Part shown: positions 8,135 through 17,413 of the stretch, in pieces | Layout: each line of letters starts with the position of its first letter | Numbering within the stretch: the first letter of the stretch is position 1 | NCBI RefSeq assembly: GCF_001884065.1 | Contig: NZ_MACH01000002.1 | Span: forward strand, 1 to 64,000 | Length of the DNA: 64,000 nucleotides | DNA from: Bacillus proteolyticus | GTDB taxonomy: Bacteria; Bacillota; Bacilli; Bacillales; Bacillaceae_G | Direction of reading: 5' to 3' | Notes under the pieces: model-generated | Seen by the model: only the letters and a program-made list of their open reading frames with translations | Told to the model about the DNA's origin: nothing | The model's database searches: none | Made by a program: the position numbers and the translations under genes

Positions 8135-8853
8135 GCAAACATCGCATTGCTTTAGCTGGCAACCCGAATACCGGGAAAAGTACATTATTTAATACTTTAA
8201 CAGGCTTAAAACAACATACTGGAAACTGGACGGGAAAAACTGTTTTAAAAGCTGAAGGGGAATATGAACATAACGGAAGTAAATATACATTAATAGATTT
8301 ACCTGGAACCTACTCACTGTATTCAAATTCTGCGGATGAGGAAGTAGCAAGAGATTATATTATATTTGAAAAGCCCGAAGTAACTGTAGTTGTTATAGAC
8401 GCAACTGCCATGGAAAGAAATTTAAATTTAGCACTCCAAGTAATGGAAATGACAAATGATGTAGTCATTTGTATTAACTTAATTGATGAAGCGGAGAAAA
8501 AAGGCATTGTTATCGACGAAAAGAAATTAGCAAAATCACTTGGTGTACCGGTAGTTAAAATTTCAGCCCGAAACCGAGTTGGTATCGGACATTTACTAAG
8601 CGTCATTGCTAAAGTAGCAACTAAAAAACTCATTCCAGCACCAATTAAAATTACTTACAGCGAAAAAATTGAAAGTATGATTCAGGAATTAGAACCACAA
8701 ATTTATAAAGTGTTCGGTGATACGTATCCAGCACGTTGGATTGCGTTACGTATATTAGATGGAGATAAAAATTTCTTAACTACACTTCAAAAACACCATA
8801 ATGAACCACTTGTAAGGGAGGTCGTAATTAATGGAATCTCACTCAGCCAGTAA
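8131..8853 (+). CDS. feoB: FeoB GTPase half (separate ORF)
   Basis: This 240-residue protein is the cytoplasmic G domain plus helical GDI region of FeoB, which normally forms the N-terminal third of one polypeptide. G1 reads GNPNTGKST (residues 10-18), G3 is DLPGTYSLYS, G4 is NLIDEAEKKG (the NxxD form of FeoB) and G5 is around KISARN. The frame ends at TAG/TAA-type stop after NGISLSQ. The membrane half continues in the +1 frame from an overlapping ATG, so the transporter must assemble from two chains if both are made. No internal damage is visible in the G motifs. Confidence 0.9.
   Translation: MSKHRIALAGNPNTGKSTLFNTLTGLKQHTGNWTGKTVLKAEGEYEHNGSKYTLIDLPGTYSLYSNSADEEVARDYIIFEKPEVTVVVIDATAMERNLNLALQVMEMTNDVVICINLIDEAEKKGIVIDEKKLAKSLGVPVVKISARNRVGIGHLLSVIAKVATKKLIPAPIKITYSEKIESMIQELEPQIYKVFGDTYPARWIALRILDGDKNFLTTLQKHHNEPLVREVVINGISLSQ
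8814..8821 (+). promoter_or_regulatory. Shine-Dalgarno for the FeoB membrane half
   Basis: AAGGGAGG ends nine bases before the ATG at 8831, inside the coding region of the GTPase half. The fit to anti-Shine-Dalgarno is near ideal. It is the main evidence that the downstream ORF is translated on its own rather than being a frameshift remnant. Confidence 0.75.
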
Positions 8854-10231
8854 AGCTCTTCCATTAGACTATATTATTCAACATGCACAAACACTCTCAA
8901 AAGAAGATATACGAGATGATATTGTCGGAGATATTTATCGAACATCTGCAAGCATATGTAAAGAATCCGTTCAATATACAAATACAGACAAATTGTATCG
9001 TTCCGAAAAGCTAGATAAAATTTTCACATCTCCCATCTGGGGATTCCCAATTATGCTCGGTATTTTATCTATCATTTTTTATCTTACAATTGCAGGCGCT
9101 AACGTACCGTCTGATATGATTGCTGAATTCTTCGGATGGACCGAGGGATATTTAACATCTTGGTTCCAAGCAGCGCATGCACCTGAATGGTTACATGGCA
9201 TTTTAATACTTGGTTTATTCCGTGGTATCGGTGCTGTTATTAGCGTTATGTTACCACCTATGGCAATCTTCTTCCCTATGTTCGCACTATTAGAAAACTA
9301 CGGATACTTACCACGTGTTGCATTTAATATGGACCGCTTATTCAAACGCTCCGGTGCACATGGCAAACAATCTTTAACAATGGCAATGGGCTTTGGTTGT
9401 AATGCAGCCGCTATTATGTCAACACGTATTATTGAATCACCACGTGAACGTATGCTTGCAATCTTAACAAACAACTTCGTTCCTTGTAATGGTCGTTGGC
9501 CTATGTTAATTTTAATGGCTTCATTATTTATGGCTGCTGGTTATACAGGTAGTATGCAAACATTAGTTACTGCTGGCGTTGTAGTTGGGATGGTTGTAAT
9601 TGGTGTTATTATGACATTAACTGTTTCTTGGGTACTATCAAAAACAGCTTTAAAAGGTGTGCCAACTCACTACACCCTTGAGTTACCACCGTACCGTAAG
9701 CCAAAAGTTTGGAATACAATTGTACGTGCAACACTCGATAAATCTATTTATGTTTTAAAACGAGCTGTCGTTGTAGCTGCCCCTGCGGCTGCATTAACTT
9801 GGTTACTTGCTAACATTTTCATCGGTGACACAAGCTTACTTATGTATTTTGTAAACTTCCTAGATCCATTCGCTAAAATGTTAGGGCTTGACGGCTTTAT
9901 TCTAGCTGCATTCATTCTTGGACTACCAGCTAATGAAATTGTTATACCTATTTTATTAATGTCTTACTTATCAACTGGTGCTTTAACTGAAATAGATGAT
10001 TTTAATCAAATTAAAAATCTATTCTTAGAACACGGTTGGACTTGGTTAACTGCGTTAAATACAATGTTGTTCTCACTTCTTCATTTCCCGTGCGGTACAA
10101 CACTAGTTAACATATATAAAGAAACCAAAAGTGCAAAATGGACATTCTTATCGTTTGCAATCCCTACCGTTATCGCCATTGTTGTTACATTCCTCTCTAC
10201 ACAATTAGTACATTGGTTAGGGCTTGTATAA
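8831..10231 (+). CDS. feoB: FeoB membrane permease half (Gate/nucleoside-recognition domains)
   Basis: This 466-residue protein is the membrane part of FeoB. A soluble lead-in (residues 1-60, ending with a KLDKIFTSPIWGFPIM entry typical of FeoB) precedes about eight helices. The Gate motifs GLFRGIGAVISVMLPPMA and GFGCNAAAIMSTRI with its conserved Cys are present. A second Gate-like repeat lies in the C-terminal half, ending with a conserved HFPCGTT. It overlaps the GTPase ORF by 23 bases in a different frame and has its own Shine-Dalgarno. The stop codon lies within the ATAAA boundary of bcr1 copy B. Confidence 0.9.
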   Translation: MESHSASKALPLDYIIQHAQTLSKEDIRDDIVGDIYRTSASICKESVQYTNTDKLYRSEKLDKIFTSPIWGFPIMLGILSIIFYLTIAGANVPSDMIAEFFGWTEGYLTSWFQAAHAPEWLHGILILGLFRGIGAVISVMLPPMAIFFPMFALLENYGYLPRVAFNMDRLFKRSGAHGKQSLTMAMGFGCNAAAIMSTRIIESPRERMLAILTNNFVPCNGRWPMLILMASLFMAAGYTGSMQTLVTAGVVVGMVVIGVIMTLTVSWVLSKTALKGVPTHYTLELPPYRKPKVWNTIVRATLDKSIYVLKRAVVVAAPAAALTWLLANIFIGDTSLLMYFVNFLDPFAKMLGLDGFILAAFILGLPANEIVIPILLMSYLSTGALTEIDDFNQIKNLFLEHGWTWLTALNTMLFSLLHFPCGTTLVNIYKETKSAKWTFLSFAIPTVIAIVVTFLSTQLVHWLGLV

Positions 10232-10381
10232 AGTGAAAATTTACTCAGTAGAGGGCTCTTTCCTACTGAGTATTAGCCCTCACCAATCGGGCGTGTACGG
10301 GCAGTTGACTTCCTATCTAACTACCTTGTTTCCACCGAATTTTTTAGGTAGGATTCTTACTGCCCGTTAACGTGGGATAAA
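10228..10381 (-). repeat. bcr1-type repeat, copy B
   Basis: This 154-base element is bounded by ATAAA at 10228-10232 and 10377-10381. Its terminal stem is perfect: TACTCAGTAG (10242-10251) pairs with CTACTGAGTA (10263-10272). A CACCAATCGGGCG block and a second long stem built on ACGGGCAGT/ACTGCCCGT follow. It abuts the FeoB membrane ORF so closely that the TAA stop falls in the boundary pentamer. It should be transcribed with the feo mRNA, since the rightward terminator lies beyond it. Confidence 0.9.
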
Positions 10382-10384
10382 AAC

Positions 10385-10423
10385 AAAGCATATATAGAAG
10401 GTATCCTCCTTCACATATGCTTT
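10385..10423 (-). terminator. Terminator of the germination operon
   Basis: On the minus strand AAAGCATAT and ATATGCTTT flank an inner GAAGG/CCTTC stem and are followed by GTTTTTAT. Part of the T-run is the boundary pentamer of bcr1 copy B. Confidence 0.65.
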
Positions 10424-10430
10424 GCGCGAA

Positions 10431-10463
10431 AGAAACCTTAAATTATTAAGGTTTCTTTTTTTC
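10431..10463 (+). terminator. Terminator of the feo operon
   Basis: AGAAACCTTAA and TTAAGGTTTCT flank a short loop and are followed by seven T. On the other strand the hairpin contains the stop codon of the small germination-operon ORF. Confidence 0.85.
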
Positions 10464-10571
10464 TTTCCATGGCTGCGCTCCATACGTCGTAATTTTTTTA
10501 TGGATAAAGTATATAACTCCTGGAAGAACCGCCATTAATATCGTGCAACTAATTCCTAGTCCAGTAAACAA
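10446..10571 (-). CDS. Small membrane ORF at the end of the germinant receptor operon
   Basis: This 41-codon frame starts at TTG 12 bases after the gerC stop. AAGGTGA, overlapping that stop, is six bases upstream of the TTG. The product begins MFTGLGISCTILMAV, has one hydrophobic helix (about residues 4-23) and a basic tail ending WKEKKKP. Short D-subunit genes of about 55-75 residues with two helices are known in some germinant receptor operons (B. subtilis gerK, B. megaterium gerU). This one is shorter with a single helix, so it may be a diverged or reduced D subunit. The coding call rests on the Shine-Dalgarno, position and hydrophobic pattern. Expression is unproven. Confidence 0.6.
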   Translation of the reverse strand: MFTGLGISCTILMAVLPGVIYFIHKKITTYGAQPWKEKKKP

Positions 10572-10582
10572 CTTAAATCACC

Positions 10583-11749
10583 TTATTTCACTCTCTTTGG
10601 TAAAGCTGAACCTGAATGCTCAATTGTCGGATGAACATGGACAGTAACCTCAGCATTACTAAAATAATTTTCACCTTGATCCCAATTCTTATCTATCTTC
10701 TTCCATTCTTTATAATTATGCCGCTTATATACTTCTCCTAATGCTAATACATCTACCTTATATTTTTTTTGAACAAGCTTAATCGATTTTTGGATACGCT
10801 TCTCCATTTCCTCCGCAATGGTTTTCTTTAATCGCTTTTCATTCATAATTTGTTTATGATCACTAAAATGCAACTCCGCTAAGGTCCCTTCCAAATATAA
10901 ATGGATATCAAACTTCGGTTTTGTAGCATTTTCCGTAGATACTTTAATCTTTCGGCGCATCTTATGAATTTCGTATGTAACAAGCTGACCTTGTTTACGG
11001 ATAGTAAAGAACCCTCCAATTTTTTTACCTATTACATAATTCATTCCTAATGTTTCTTCTCCATTCAAACTGCCTACACACTTATTATCTTTTCCACGAA
11101 ACAACGCTGCCCCGTTCATTTGTACCCCCTGCTTTGTTAGTTCGAGAATAGGTAATACGAAACTTTGGTTAGAAATCATTTTTTGCTGTACCTCACCAAT
11201 TCTTGCAGCTTCAATCATTTGAGCATTTTTCGGAGGATGCTCTGCTAACATATCAATATACTGTGCCGGTAAGTTCTCAGGCTTGGCGCTCTGCTTTAAA
11301 ATAGCTTCTGCATTTTTCTTAGAAACGAACAAACGAATATTTCTTCTCATCTCGTGATCACGAATATATACATCTAACGTATTTTGTAAAACATATGGAT
11401 TCGCTAGTAAATCTTTAGAAAAAATTATCACTTGTATATGTGGAAAGAATAATGAGCGACTAACTTTTTTAGCAATAATTCGTATTTGCTCAAAGACACT
11501 ATCTGCTTTCGCACTAACATTAATATAATTTTCACTATCTCCACTGCCTTGGCCACCTTGTTGCGCTAACTTACTAGGAAGTACCATCTGATACGTCCCT
11601 TTCATAATTGGATTTGATTTCTTTGCCTTCACAATATCGTAAGCTGCGCCTACTACAAATCCTCTTTCTTCTATTTCTTCTAGCTCAGAGCACCCACTTA
11701 TAGATCCAGCTAAAACCATCACCATTATAATTTTAAGAAGGTGTTTCAT
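10583..11749 (-). CDS. gerLC: Spore germinant receptor lipoprotein, GerC-type
   Basis: This 388-residue lipoprotein is the C subunit of a GerA-type receptor in the inner spore membrane. A short signal ends in the lipobox SISGC at about residue 20. The mature part keeps family elements such as [12 protein letters not shown] after the Cys and the C-terminal coiled region [19 protein letters not shown]. The ATG at 11749 is preferred to 11758 because AAGGA sits nine bases before it. It overlaps gerB by 17 bases. The name gerL is inferred from synteny recalled from B. anthracis, not from a search. Confidence 0.88.
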   Translation of the reverse strand: MKHLLKIIMVMVLAGSISGCSELEEIEERGFVVGAAYDIVKAKKSNPIMKGTYQMVLPSKLAQQGGQGSGDSENYINVSAKADSVFEQIRIIAKKVSRSLFFPHIQVIIFSKDLLANPYVLQNTLDVYIRDHEMRRNIRLFVSKKNAEAILKQSAKPENLPAQYIDMLAEHPPKNAQMIEAARIGEVQQKMISNQSFVLPILELTKQGVQMNGAALFRGKDNKCVGSLNGEETLGMNYVIGKKIGGFFTIRKQGQLVTYEIHKMRRKIKVSTENATKPKFDIHLYLEGTLAELHFSDHKQIMNEKRLKKTIAEEMEKRIQKSIKLVQKKYKVDVLALGEVYKRHNYKEWKKIDKNWDQGENYFSNAEVTVHVHPTIEHSGSALPKRVK

Positions 11750-12857
11750 TTCTACCATTCCTTCTTTTTATTTTATATACAATAAAAACTAACAAAGGCG
11801 CTAGCACGACAAACCCCATATCTATCCAAGCTAAATAAGTCCCATAACTTGACAAAGTATTCAAATTACTGGGTATCATGTTCACCATAAAAATAATCGG
11901 GGCACTTACAAAAATGAAAATATGTTTCTTCACTTTCGGAAACATAGCACAAAATAATAAAGATGCGACGTCATAATACATTGCTGTAGTGTTATAAATA
12001 GTAATAATCCAAGTAGTAAAAAAAATGGCATCAAATCTTTCTAAAAAACCTCCACCAATTTCAATTTCTTTACCCAATTCAATTGTTGGATACGTCAATC
12101 CACGGGTTGTCATATACGTAAAAACGCTAATACAAGTTACATAAATTAAAATGTATGACAACACATTTACCATCACTGCTTTTGCAACTGCCATTGGCGC
12201 TTTTTTCGCTGTCTTATCGTTCAACATCACAGCATAAAACAGAGCTACCTCAAATCCGATAAATGTGAAAATAGAATTTTTAACTCCTACAGCATATTGA
12301 CTTGCGTTCGTTTGAAAAGCCGGTAGTAAATTGTTTATTTCCATTAAATTCACATTCAATAAAGAAAGCAACACTATCGCAATGAACACGATAGGTAAGA
12401 ATAGAACATTTAACCTTACTAAAGCTGCTCTCGATCCCGCTACTCCATAAATAACAACTAATAAGAAGAAGAAAGAGAGTAGCTGTATTGGTGTATCACT
12501 AAATAAATATGTTTGTGAAATAATTGCAATCATTCGCGATTCATATGCGGTCAAAGCAGCAAATGTTAATACTAAAATGCTACTAATTGTGTATGCAACA
12601 GGCTTCGTCAAATGTGCACTTGTATATTGAACAAAGTTTTGCTTTGGGAATAAAATAGCTATCCTCGTTACAAACCAACCTAAAACCGCACATATCAATC
12701 CACCCAAAAGCAAAATAATCCAACCGTCTGAGAATAAAGTTTGCATAGCAATATCTCGAGGCATAGATAATGCACCTATACCGATAATTGTTGACGATAC
12801 CGCAAAACCAAGTTCCCGAGATCCAATTTCTTCATCCCCATACTCAAATGGTTTCAA
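11733..12857 (-). CDS. gerLB: Spore germinant receptor membrane subunit, GerB-type
   Basis: This 374-residue subunit belongs to the amino acid/polyamine transporter superfamily. In germinant receptors the B subunit carries the germinant-binding pocket. About ten helices are visible, opening with [17 protein letters not shown] in the first helix, the family's unwound-helix region. The start is a TTG directly after the gerA stop, with AAAGGAG nine bases upstream inside the gerA 3' end. Coupled translation with gerA and gerC is likely. Germinant specificity cannot be read from the sequence. Confidence 0.9.
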   Translation of the reverse strand: MKPFEYGDEEIGSRELGFAVSSTIIGIGALSMPRDIAMQTLFSDGWIILLLGGLICAVLGWFVTRIAILFPKQNFVQYTSAHLTKPVAYTISSILVLTFAALTAYESRMIAIISQTYLFSDTPIQLLSFFFLLVVIYGVAGSRAALVRLNVLFLPIVFIAIVLLSLLNVNLMEINNLLPAFQTNASQYAVGVKNSIFTFIGFEVALFYAVMLNDKTAKKAPMAVAKAVMVNVLSYILIYVTCISVFTYMTTRGLTYPTIELGKEIEIGGGFLERFDAIFFTTWIITIYNTTAMYYDVASLLFCAMFPKVKKHIFIFVSAPIIFMVNMIPSNLNTLSSYGTYLAWIDMGFVVLAPLLVFIVYKIKRRNGRNETPS

Positions 12858-14336
12858 TTATTTTCGCTCCTTTGGACGTAATGTAGAGTCTTCCGTTTGT
12901 AAATATTCCGGTCTCTCTTTCAACATCGATTTTGGCATACGAATAAGTTCTTCTTTCCAATCTTTATAAAATGCAGGAGCAATAGGCGTTGTATATGGCA
13001 CACCAACACTCTTCAAATTCGTAATATGAACCGCAAGTGCAATAAGAGCTAAAATAATTCCATACAGCCCAAAAGAAGTTGCCGCTAACACAAAGACGAA
13101 AAGTAAAATCCGAAACGTAATCGTAATACTATATACAGGCAGTGAGAATGTAGCAATTGCAGTAACTGCAATAATAATTACTAAAAACGGATTTACAATC
13201 CCTGCATTTACTGCCGCTTCTCCAATTACAAGACCACCTACAATGCCAATTGTTTGTCCCATCGGTTTCGGAAGCCTAATCCCGGCTTCTCGTATTAATT
13301 CCATCGTTAATGCCATCATTAACGTTTCTATATAAGCAGGAAACGGCACCCCTTCTCTCGCTCCCGCAATGGAATAAGCTAGTTTAGATGGAATAAGCCC
13401 TTGATGATACGATACAAGCGCTACGTACATGGCAGGTAATAAAACAGCAGCGATACCTGATCCCATACGTAAAATTCTTAGTAACGTTCCAATTAGCCAA
13501 CGCTCATAATGATCTTCTACAGATTGAAAAATATCAACAAACACTAGTGGAGCTATAAGAGCAAATGGTGACCCATCTACTAAAATGGCCGCTTTCCCTT
13601 TCGCCAATGCAGCCACTATATTATCTGGTCTTTCCGTATTTAAAAACTGCGGAAACGGCGATAAATTATTATCTTGAATTAATTGCTCAATCGTTCCTGT
13701 CTCAAAAATGACATCTGTCACTATTGATTGAAGACGCCGATCTAGCTCTTTTACGATGTAAGGGTTAATAATATCCTCTATATATACTAGGGTTACTTCT
13801 TTCTGCGATCGCTTCCCCATAATATAAGATTGAAACCGTAACTTCGGATCACGTAAACCACGGCGAATTAACATTTTATTCACATTAACATCTTCATTTA
13901 ATCCAACCCTCGGTCCACGAATTAAATCTTCTGTCACTGGCGGTTCTAGACTTCTTTTCTCCCAAGCCCTACTGTTAACAACAATAGCCGTTTGAATATT
14001 ATCAATTAATATAACTGTGTCTCCCGCTAGAATCGCATTTATAATATCCGGAAACGTTGTCTTCATGCCGACTTCTGCGATAGAAATAAAACGATCCAAT
14101 AACGTTTGAACAACAGCCGCTTCTTTTTCTATTTCTTCATATTGAAGCGTACGAACTACATATTTATAAACATTATCCTTATCTGTTAACCCACATAAAA
14201 AAATGACAGCGCAGCGTGTAAAACTACCAGCAAGAGCAACTTCTCTAATTGTTAAATCATTAGGTGAACCTAACTCATCTCTAATTTCCTTCATAACTTC
14301 AAACAAGTTACCTTTTAGCTCTAACAATTTCCCCAC
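12858..14336 (-). CDS. gerLA: Spore germinant receptor subunit, GerA-type
   Basis: This 492-residue subunit has a soluble N-terminal domain (about residues 1-240) and a membrane block (about 250-440), the standard GerA plan. Family motifs include EPPVTEDLIRGPRVG, ERPDNIVAALAKGKAAILVDG (given here as RPDN and ILVDGSPFAL) and VPFPAYIETLMMALTMELIREAGIRLP, shortened to the PFPA and EAGIRLP elements. The GTG start follows AAGGA by six bases. It leads the operon A-B-C plus a small ORF. Sigma-G control is expected for this family, but no clear promoter was identified in the short upstream gap. Confidence 0.92.
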   Translation of the reverse strand: MGKLLELKGNLFEVMKEIRDELGSPNDLTIREVALAGSFTRCAVIFLCGLTDKDNVYKYVVRTLQYEEIEKEAAVVQTLLDRFISIAEVGMKTTFPDIINAILAGDTVILIDNIQTAIVVNSRAWEKRSLEPPVTEDLIRGPRVGLNEDVNVNKMLIRRGLRDPKLRFQSYIMGKRSQKEVTLVYIEDIINPYIVKELDRRLQSIVTDVIFETGTIEQLIQDNNLSPFPQFLNTERPDNIVAALAKGKAAILVDGSPFALIAPLVFVDIFQSVEDHYERWLIGTLLRILRMGSGIAAVLLPAMYVALVSYHQGLIPSKLAYSIAGAREGVPFPAYIETLMMALTMELIREAGIRLPKPMGQTIGIVGGLVIGEAAVNAGIVNPFLVIIIAVTAIATFSLPVYSITITFRILLFVFVLAATSFGLYGIILALIALAVHITNLKSVGVPYTTPIAPAFYKDWKEELIRMPKSMLKERPEYLQTEDSTLRPKERK

Positions 14337-14394
14337 CTAACTTCCTTTTCAACAAGTTTTTAGTTAGATTCCGCTAATAGAAGAAAATATATAC

Positions 14395-14427
14395 AAAAAA
14401 GAGCTATCTCTTTTCGAAGATAGCTCT
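14395..14427 (-). terminator. Terminator of the symporter operon
   Basis: On the minus strand GAGCTATCT pairs with AGATAGCTC and is followed by TTTTTTG, ten bases past the symporter stop. Confidence 0.88.
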
Positions 14428-14437
14428 AACACACGAA

Positions 14438-15910
14438 TTACTTTTCTACTATTATATTGTCGGTCTTTACAGATACATTTCTTGTGAATCCACTAACTAC
14501 AAACATCACAATAATGTTAACTAACAACGCGACTATACCTACATTCAAATCTTTCATATACTGCGGGACACCCGGGAACATCGTAGCTATAGTAGAACCA
14601 GATAAGGTGATATATGCGACAATTAACAACCCAATCCCCATCCCCGCGATCGCACCTTGTTTCGTAATAATTTGACGAGGAAACAAACTACATACAAGCG
14701 CAGGGAAAAGTTGCGTAACTATACTGTATCCCATTAAAAGAAGAGCCCCTATCGTTTCTCCCCCTTTAAATGTAAACAATACTGCAACAAGCGTTACAAC
14801 AGGTACAAATAACTTAGCTACTTTTGCAACTTGTCTATCTGAAGCAGATGGCACCATTGTTCGGTAAATATTTTTTGCTAACAACGTAGATGCCGCCATA
14901 ACAAGCATGGAACCTGGAACTAATGCCGTTAACACTCCTGCACTACCAATAATACCAATAAACCATGGATCAAACGTTTGAAGAGCCAGACGGAATAATG
15001 AAAGATCTACATCCGCTCCCTTTAACCCTGGAACTTGCAAGATAGCAGCAAACCCTGCAAAGAATACGAAAAGCAACACTAAAGAATAAAGAGGCATAAT
15101 CGCCGCGTTTTTCCTAAATACTTTTTCATTTTTTGCAGAGAAGGCCGAGGCGAATGTATGGGGCCACATATAGAAACCAAGAGCCGTTAATATAATAGTA
15201 GAAACAAACCAAGAAATACTCATTCCTTCTTCAGATAAAGATAAAAAACCTGGTTTCGCTGCTTCTACAGCTTCGAACATCGGCTGCAATCCCCCGTAAT
15301 AATGGTACGGTAAATATATACCTAAAAACATAACGATAAATAGTATCATAATATCCTTCAAAGCAGCTGTCCAAGCCGATCCATGTATACCTGAAACCAT
15401 TACATATATAGTTATAACAATAGCACCAATCCATACCGCAATAACTGGCGATACTCTTCCATAAGATGCTTCCGAAACGATGATCCCTAATCCCTTTAGC
15501 TGCAAAACGAGATATGGGATGATAGAAATTACACCAATAATTGAAACAATTATCCCAAGCGTCTTACTACTATATTTTTTCGCAAAAAAATCGGACTGCG
15601 AAACGAGGTTATGCTCTTTTGCATATTTCCAAATTGGGGGCAATAAGAAATACGATAAAATATAAGCTAATGCACCATACCCTAAAATATAAAAAGTAGG
15701 GGCTCCTTTACTATACGCCCAGCCACTTCCTCCTAAAAATGTGAATGTCGTATAAATTTCGCCTGCCATAAGGAGAAAAACGAAAATAGTTCCAAACCCT
15801 CTTCCTCCAACTGACCATTGCTCTAAATTCATATCTTTTCCACGTTGTGCTCGAATCCCTAAAAATAGTGCTAAAAATAAGAATAAAATAATGATAAGTA
15901 ATGCTATCAT
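14438..15910 (-). CDS. Sodium:solute symporter (SSS family), YhjB-like
   Basis: This 490-residue Na+-coupled importer has about 13 helices in a LeuT-type core. Its length and the partner gene match B. subtilis YhjB/YhjC. The N-terminal segment GGRGFGTIFVFLLMAGE and the GSGWAYSKGAPTFY loop after TM2 are typical of SSS proteins. It overlaps the DUF3311 gene by four bases, and an M20 amidohydrolase is first in the operon. The gene order suggests import of an acylated amino acid or small peptide that the amidohydrolase then cleaves. That substrate link is inferred from context only. Confidence 0.88.
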   Translation of the reverse strand: MIALLIIILFLFLALFLGIRAQRGKDMNLEQWSVGGRGFGTIFVFLLMAGEIYTTFTFLGGSGWAYSKGAPTFYILGYGALAYILSYFLLPPIWKYAKEHNLVSQSDFFAKKYSSKTLGIIVSIIGVISIIPYLVLQLKGLGIIVSEASYGRVSPVIAVWIGAIVITIYVMVSGIHGSAWTAALKDIMILFIVMFLGIYLPYHYYGGLQPMFEAVEAAKPGFLSLSEEGMSISWFVSTIILTALGFYMWPHTFASAFSAKNEKVFRKNAAIMPLYSLVLLFVFFAGFAAILQVPGLKGADVDLSLFRLALQTFDPWFIGIIGSAGVLTALVPGSMLVMAASTLLAKNIYRTMVPSASDRQVAKVAKLFVPVVTLVAVLFTFKGGETIGALLLMGYSIVTQLFPALVCSLFPRQIITKQGAIAGMGIGLLIVAYITLSGSTIATMFPGVPQYMKDLNVGIVALLVNIIVMFVVSGFTRNVSVKTDNIIVEK

Positions 15911-16104
15911 TTCACATCCCCCTTATTAGCAGGATCGAATACGTACACAAGCCCCATACAAAGAGACGTAATGAGCACTGATAATAATACCCAAAATAAT
16001 AGAAATGGCATCCCAAGTACGTAAGGAGTGACCGAATTTGCAAATACTGGTCCAATCACTAAACAAAGAACTGGAATAAGTGCTAGCACGTGTATTTTCT
16101 TCAT
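15907..16104 (-). CDS. DUF3311 small membrane protein, YhjC-like
   Basis: This 65-residue protein has two hydrophobic helices (about 5-24 and 31-55) and a charged tail. Small DUF3311 proteins regularly sit directly before an SSS symporter and are thought to be accessory subunits. It begins one base after the amidohydrolase stop and overlaps the symporter start, so all three genes look translationally coupled. Confidence 0.82.
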   Translation of the reverse strand: MKKIHVLALIPVLCLVIGPVFANSVTPYVLGMPFLLFWVLLSVLITSLCMGLVYVFDPANKGDVK

Positions 16105-16105
16105 C

Positions 16106-17281
16106 TCATTCTCCTTTACTTATAAAATTCATAATGGATGATACAAAGACTTCCATTCCAATTGGTAATGCATCTTCGTCAATTGTAAAGCGAGGATGGT
16201 GATGCGGATATATAATTCCCTTCTCTTCATTGCCTGCCCCTATAAAAAAGAACGTCCCTGGTGCCTTTTGTAAAAATGCCGAAAAATCTTCTCCTGCCAT
16301 CGTTGGTTGTAAACGAACAACTCCTTCTCTTCCATACAGCTGTAATGCCGTATGTTCAATAAGCTCTGTAACTTCATAATCGTTCACAACTGGGCGATAT
16401 CCATACTCATAAAAAAATGTATACTTAGCACCATAAGATTCTGTAATATGTTTGACAATCCGTTCAAGCTTCTCCTTTGTTTCCTCTCTTAATTCATGCC
16501 TTAAACTTCTCACTGTCCCCTCAATCTCCGCTTGTTCCGGGATAACATTATGGGTTGTCCCAGAATGAAATTGCGTAACAGATACTACAAGAGAATCTAA
16601 CGGGTTCGTGAGGCGAGATACAATTTGCTGGATTTGCGAAACAACTTGTGCACCAATGGCGATACTATCAACTGTTTCGTGCGGAATTCCAGCATGCCCA
16701 CCTTTTCCCTCTATCGTAATTTTAAAAACGTCCGGTGCCGCCATCGCAGGACCATAAATTACACCTATTTTCCCAACCTCTAATGACGCCCACAGATGAG
16801 CACCAATAATGTAATCCACACCTTCCATCACTCCCACTGCGACCATTTCTTCTGCACCACCCGGAAAGTTTTCTTCTGCATGTTGAAATAAAAAGCGAAT
16901 CTCTCCTTTAACTTTCTCTCTTTCCTCTACCAACTTATGTACTACACCAAGCAATATTGCCATGTGACCATCATGACCACACGCATGCATCACACCTGGA
17001 TATGTAGAAATAAAATCAAATTTATTTTCTTCATGAATAGGAAGAGCATCCATATCAGCACGAACCGCGATGGTTTTACCAGGCTGCTTACCAATTAACC
17101 TTGCCATTACACTATATTTAGTAGGTCGCGAAACTTCTAAATACGGGATTTTCCGAAGTATGTCGAATACAAATTGAGATGTTTTTTCCTCTTGAAAAGA
17201 TAACTCTGGATACTTATGAAAATGCCTTCTCCACTCAATCAACTGATTCTTTGATAAAACAAGTTCCTTTGCGACATCCAT
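16106..17281 (-). CDS. M20D amidohydrolase (N-acyl-amino acid/hippurate hydrolase type)
   Basis: This 391-residue cytoplasmic metalloenzyme cleaves N-acyl or amide bonds. Metal-site motifs are ADMDALP, MHACGHDGHMA with paired His, FQHAEENFPGGAEE with the catalytic Glu, and AGEDFSAFL near the C-terminus. The inserted dimerisation domain spans about 180-295. An upstream ATG at 17317 is open, but AAGGGGAG sits nine bases before the ATG at 17281, which is therefore chosen. B. subtilis YhaA is of similar length. It is the first gene of the operon with the DUF3311 protein and the symporter. Confidence 0.88.
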   Translation of the reverse strand: MDVAKELVLSKNQLIEWRRHFHKYPELSFQEEKTSQFVFDILRKIPYLEVSRPTKYSVMARLIGKQPGKTIAVRADMDALPIHEENKFDFISTYPGVMHACGHDGHMAILLGVVHKLVEEREKVKGEIRFLFQHAEENFPGGAEEMVAVGVMEGVDYIIGAHLWASLEVGKIGVIYGPAMAAPDVFKITIEGKGGHAGIPHETVDSIAIGAQVVSQIQQIVSRLTNPLDSLVVSVTQFHSGTTHNVIPEQAEIEGTVRSLRHELREETKEKLERIVKHITESYGAKYTFFYEYGYRPVVNDYEVTELIEHTALQLYGREGVVRLQPTMAGEDFSAFLQKAPGTFFFIGAGNEEKGIIYPHHHPRFTIDEDALPIGMEVFVSSIMNFISKGE

Positions 17282-17381
17282 TTTTCTACTCCCCTTCTTC
17301 ATCAAGTTAAATGTCATTATAACGTGAATTGTTAACTTTTAAAAGAATCTTCTGAATTTTCTATATTATAAACTTAAAAAT

Positions 17382-17408
17382 AAAAAGCCATCCAAAAGAT
17401 GACTTTTT
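17382..17408 (-). terminator. Terminator after the C39-type gene
   Basis: On the minus strand AAAAAGTCATC pairs with GATGGCTTTTT around a short loop, six bases past the stop codon. One mismatch is present. Confidence 0.7.
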
Positions 17409-17413
17409 CATTA

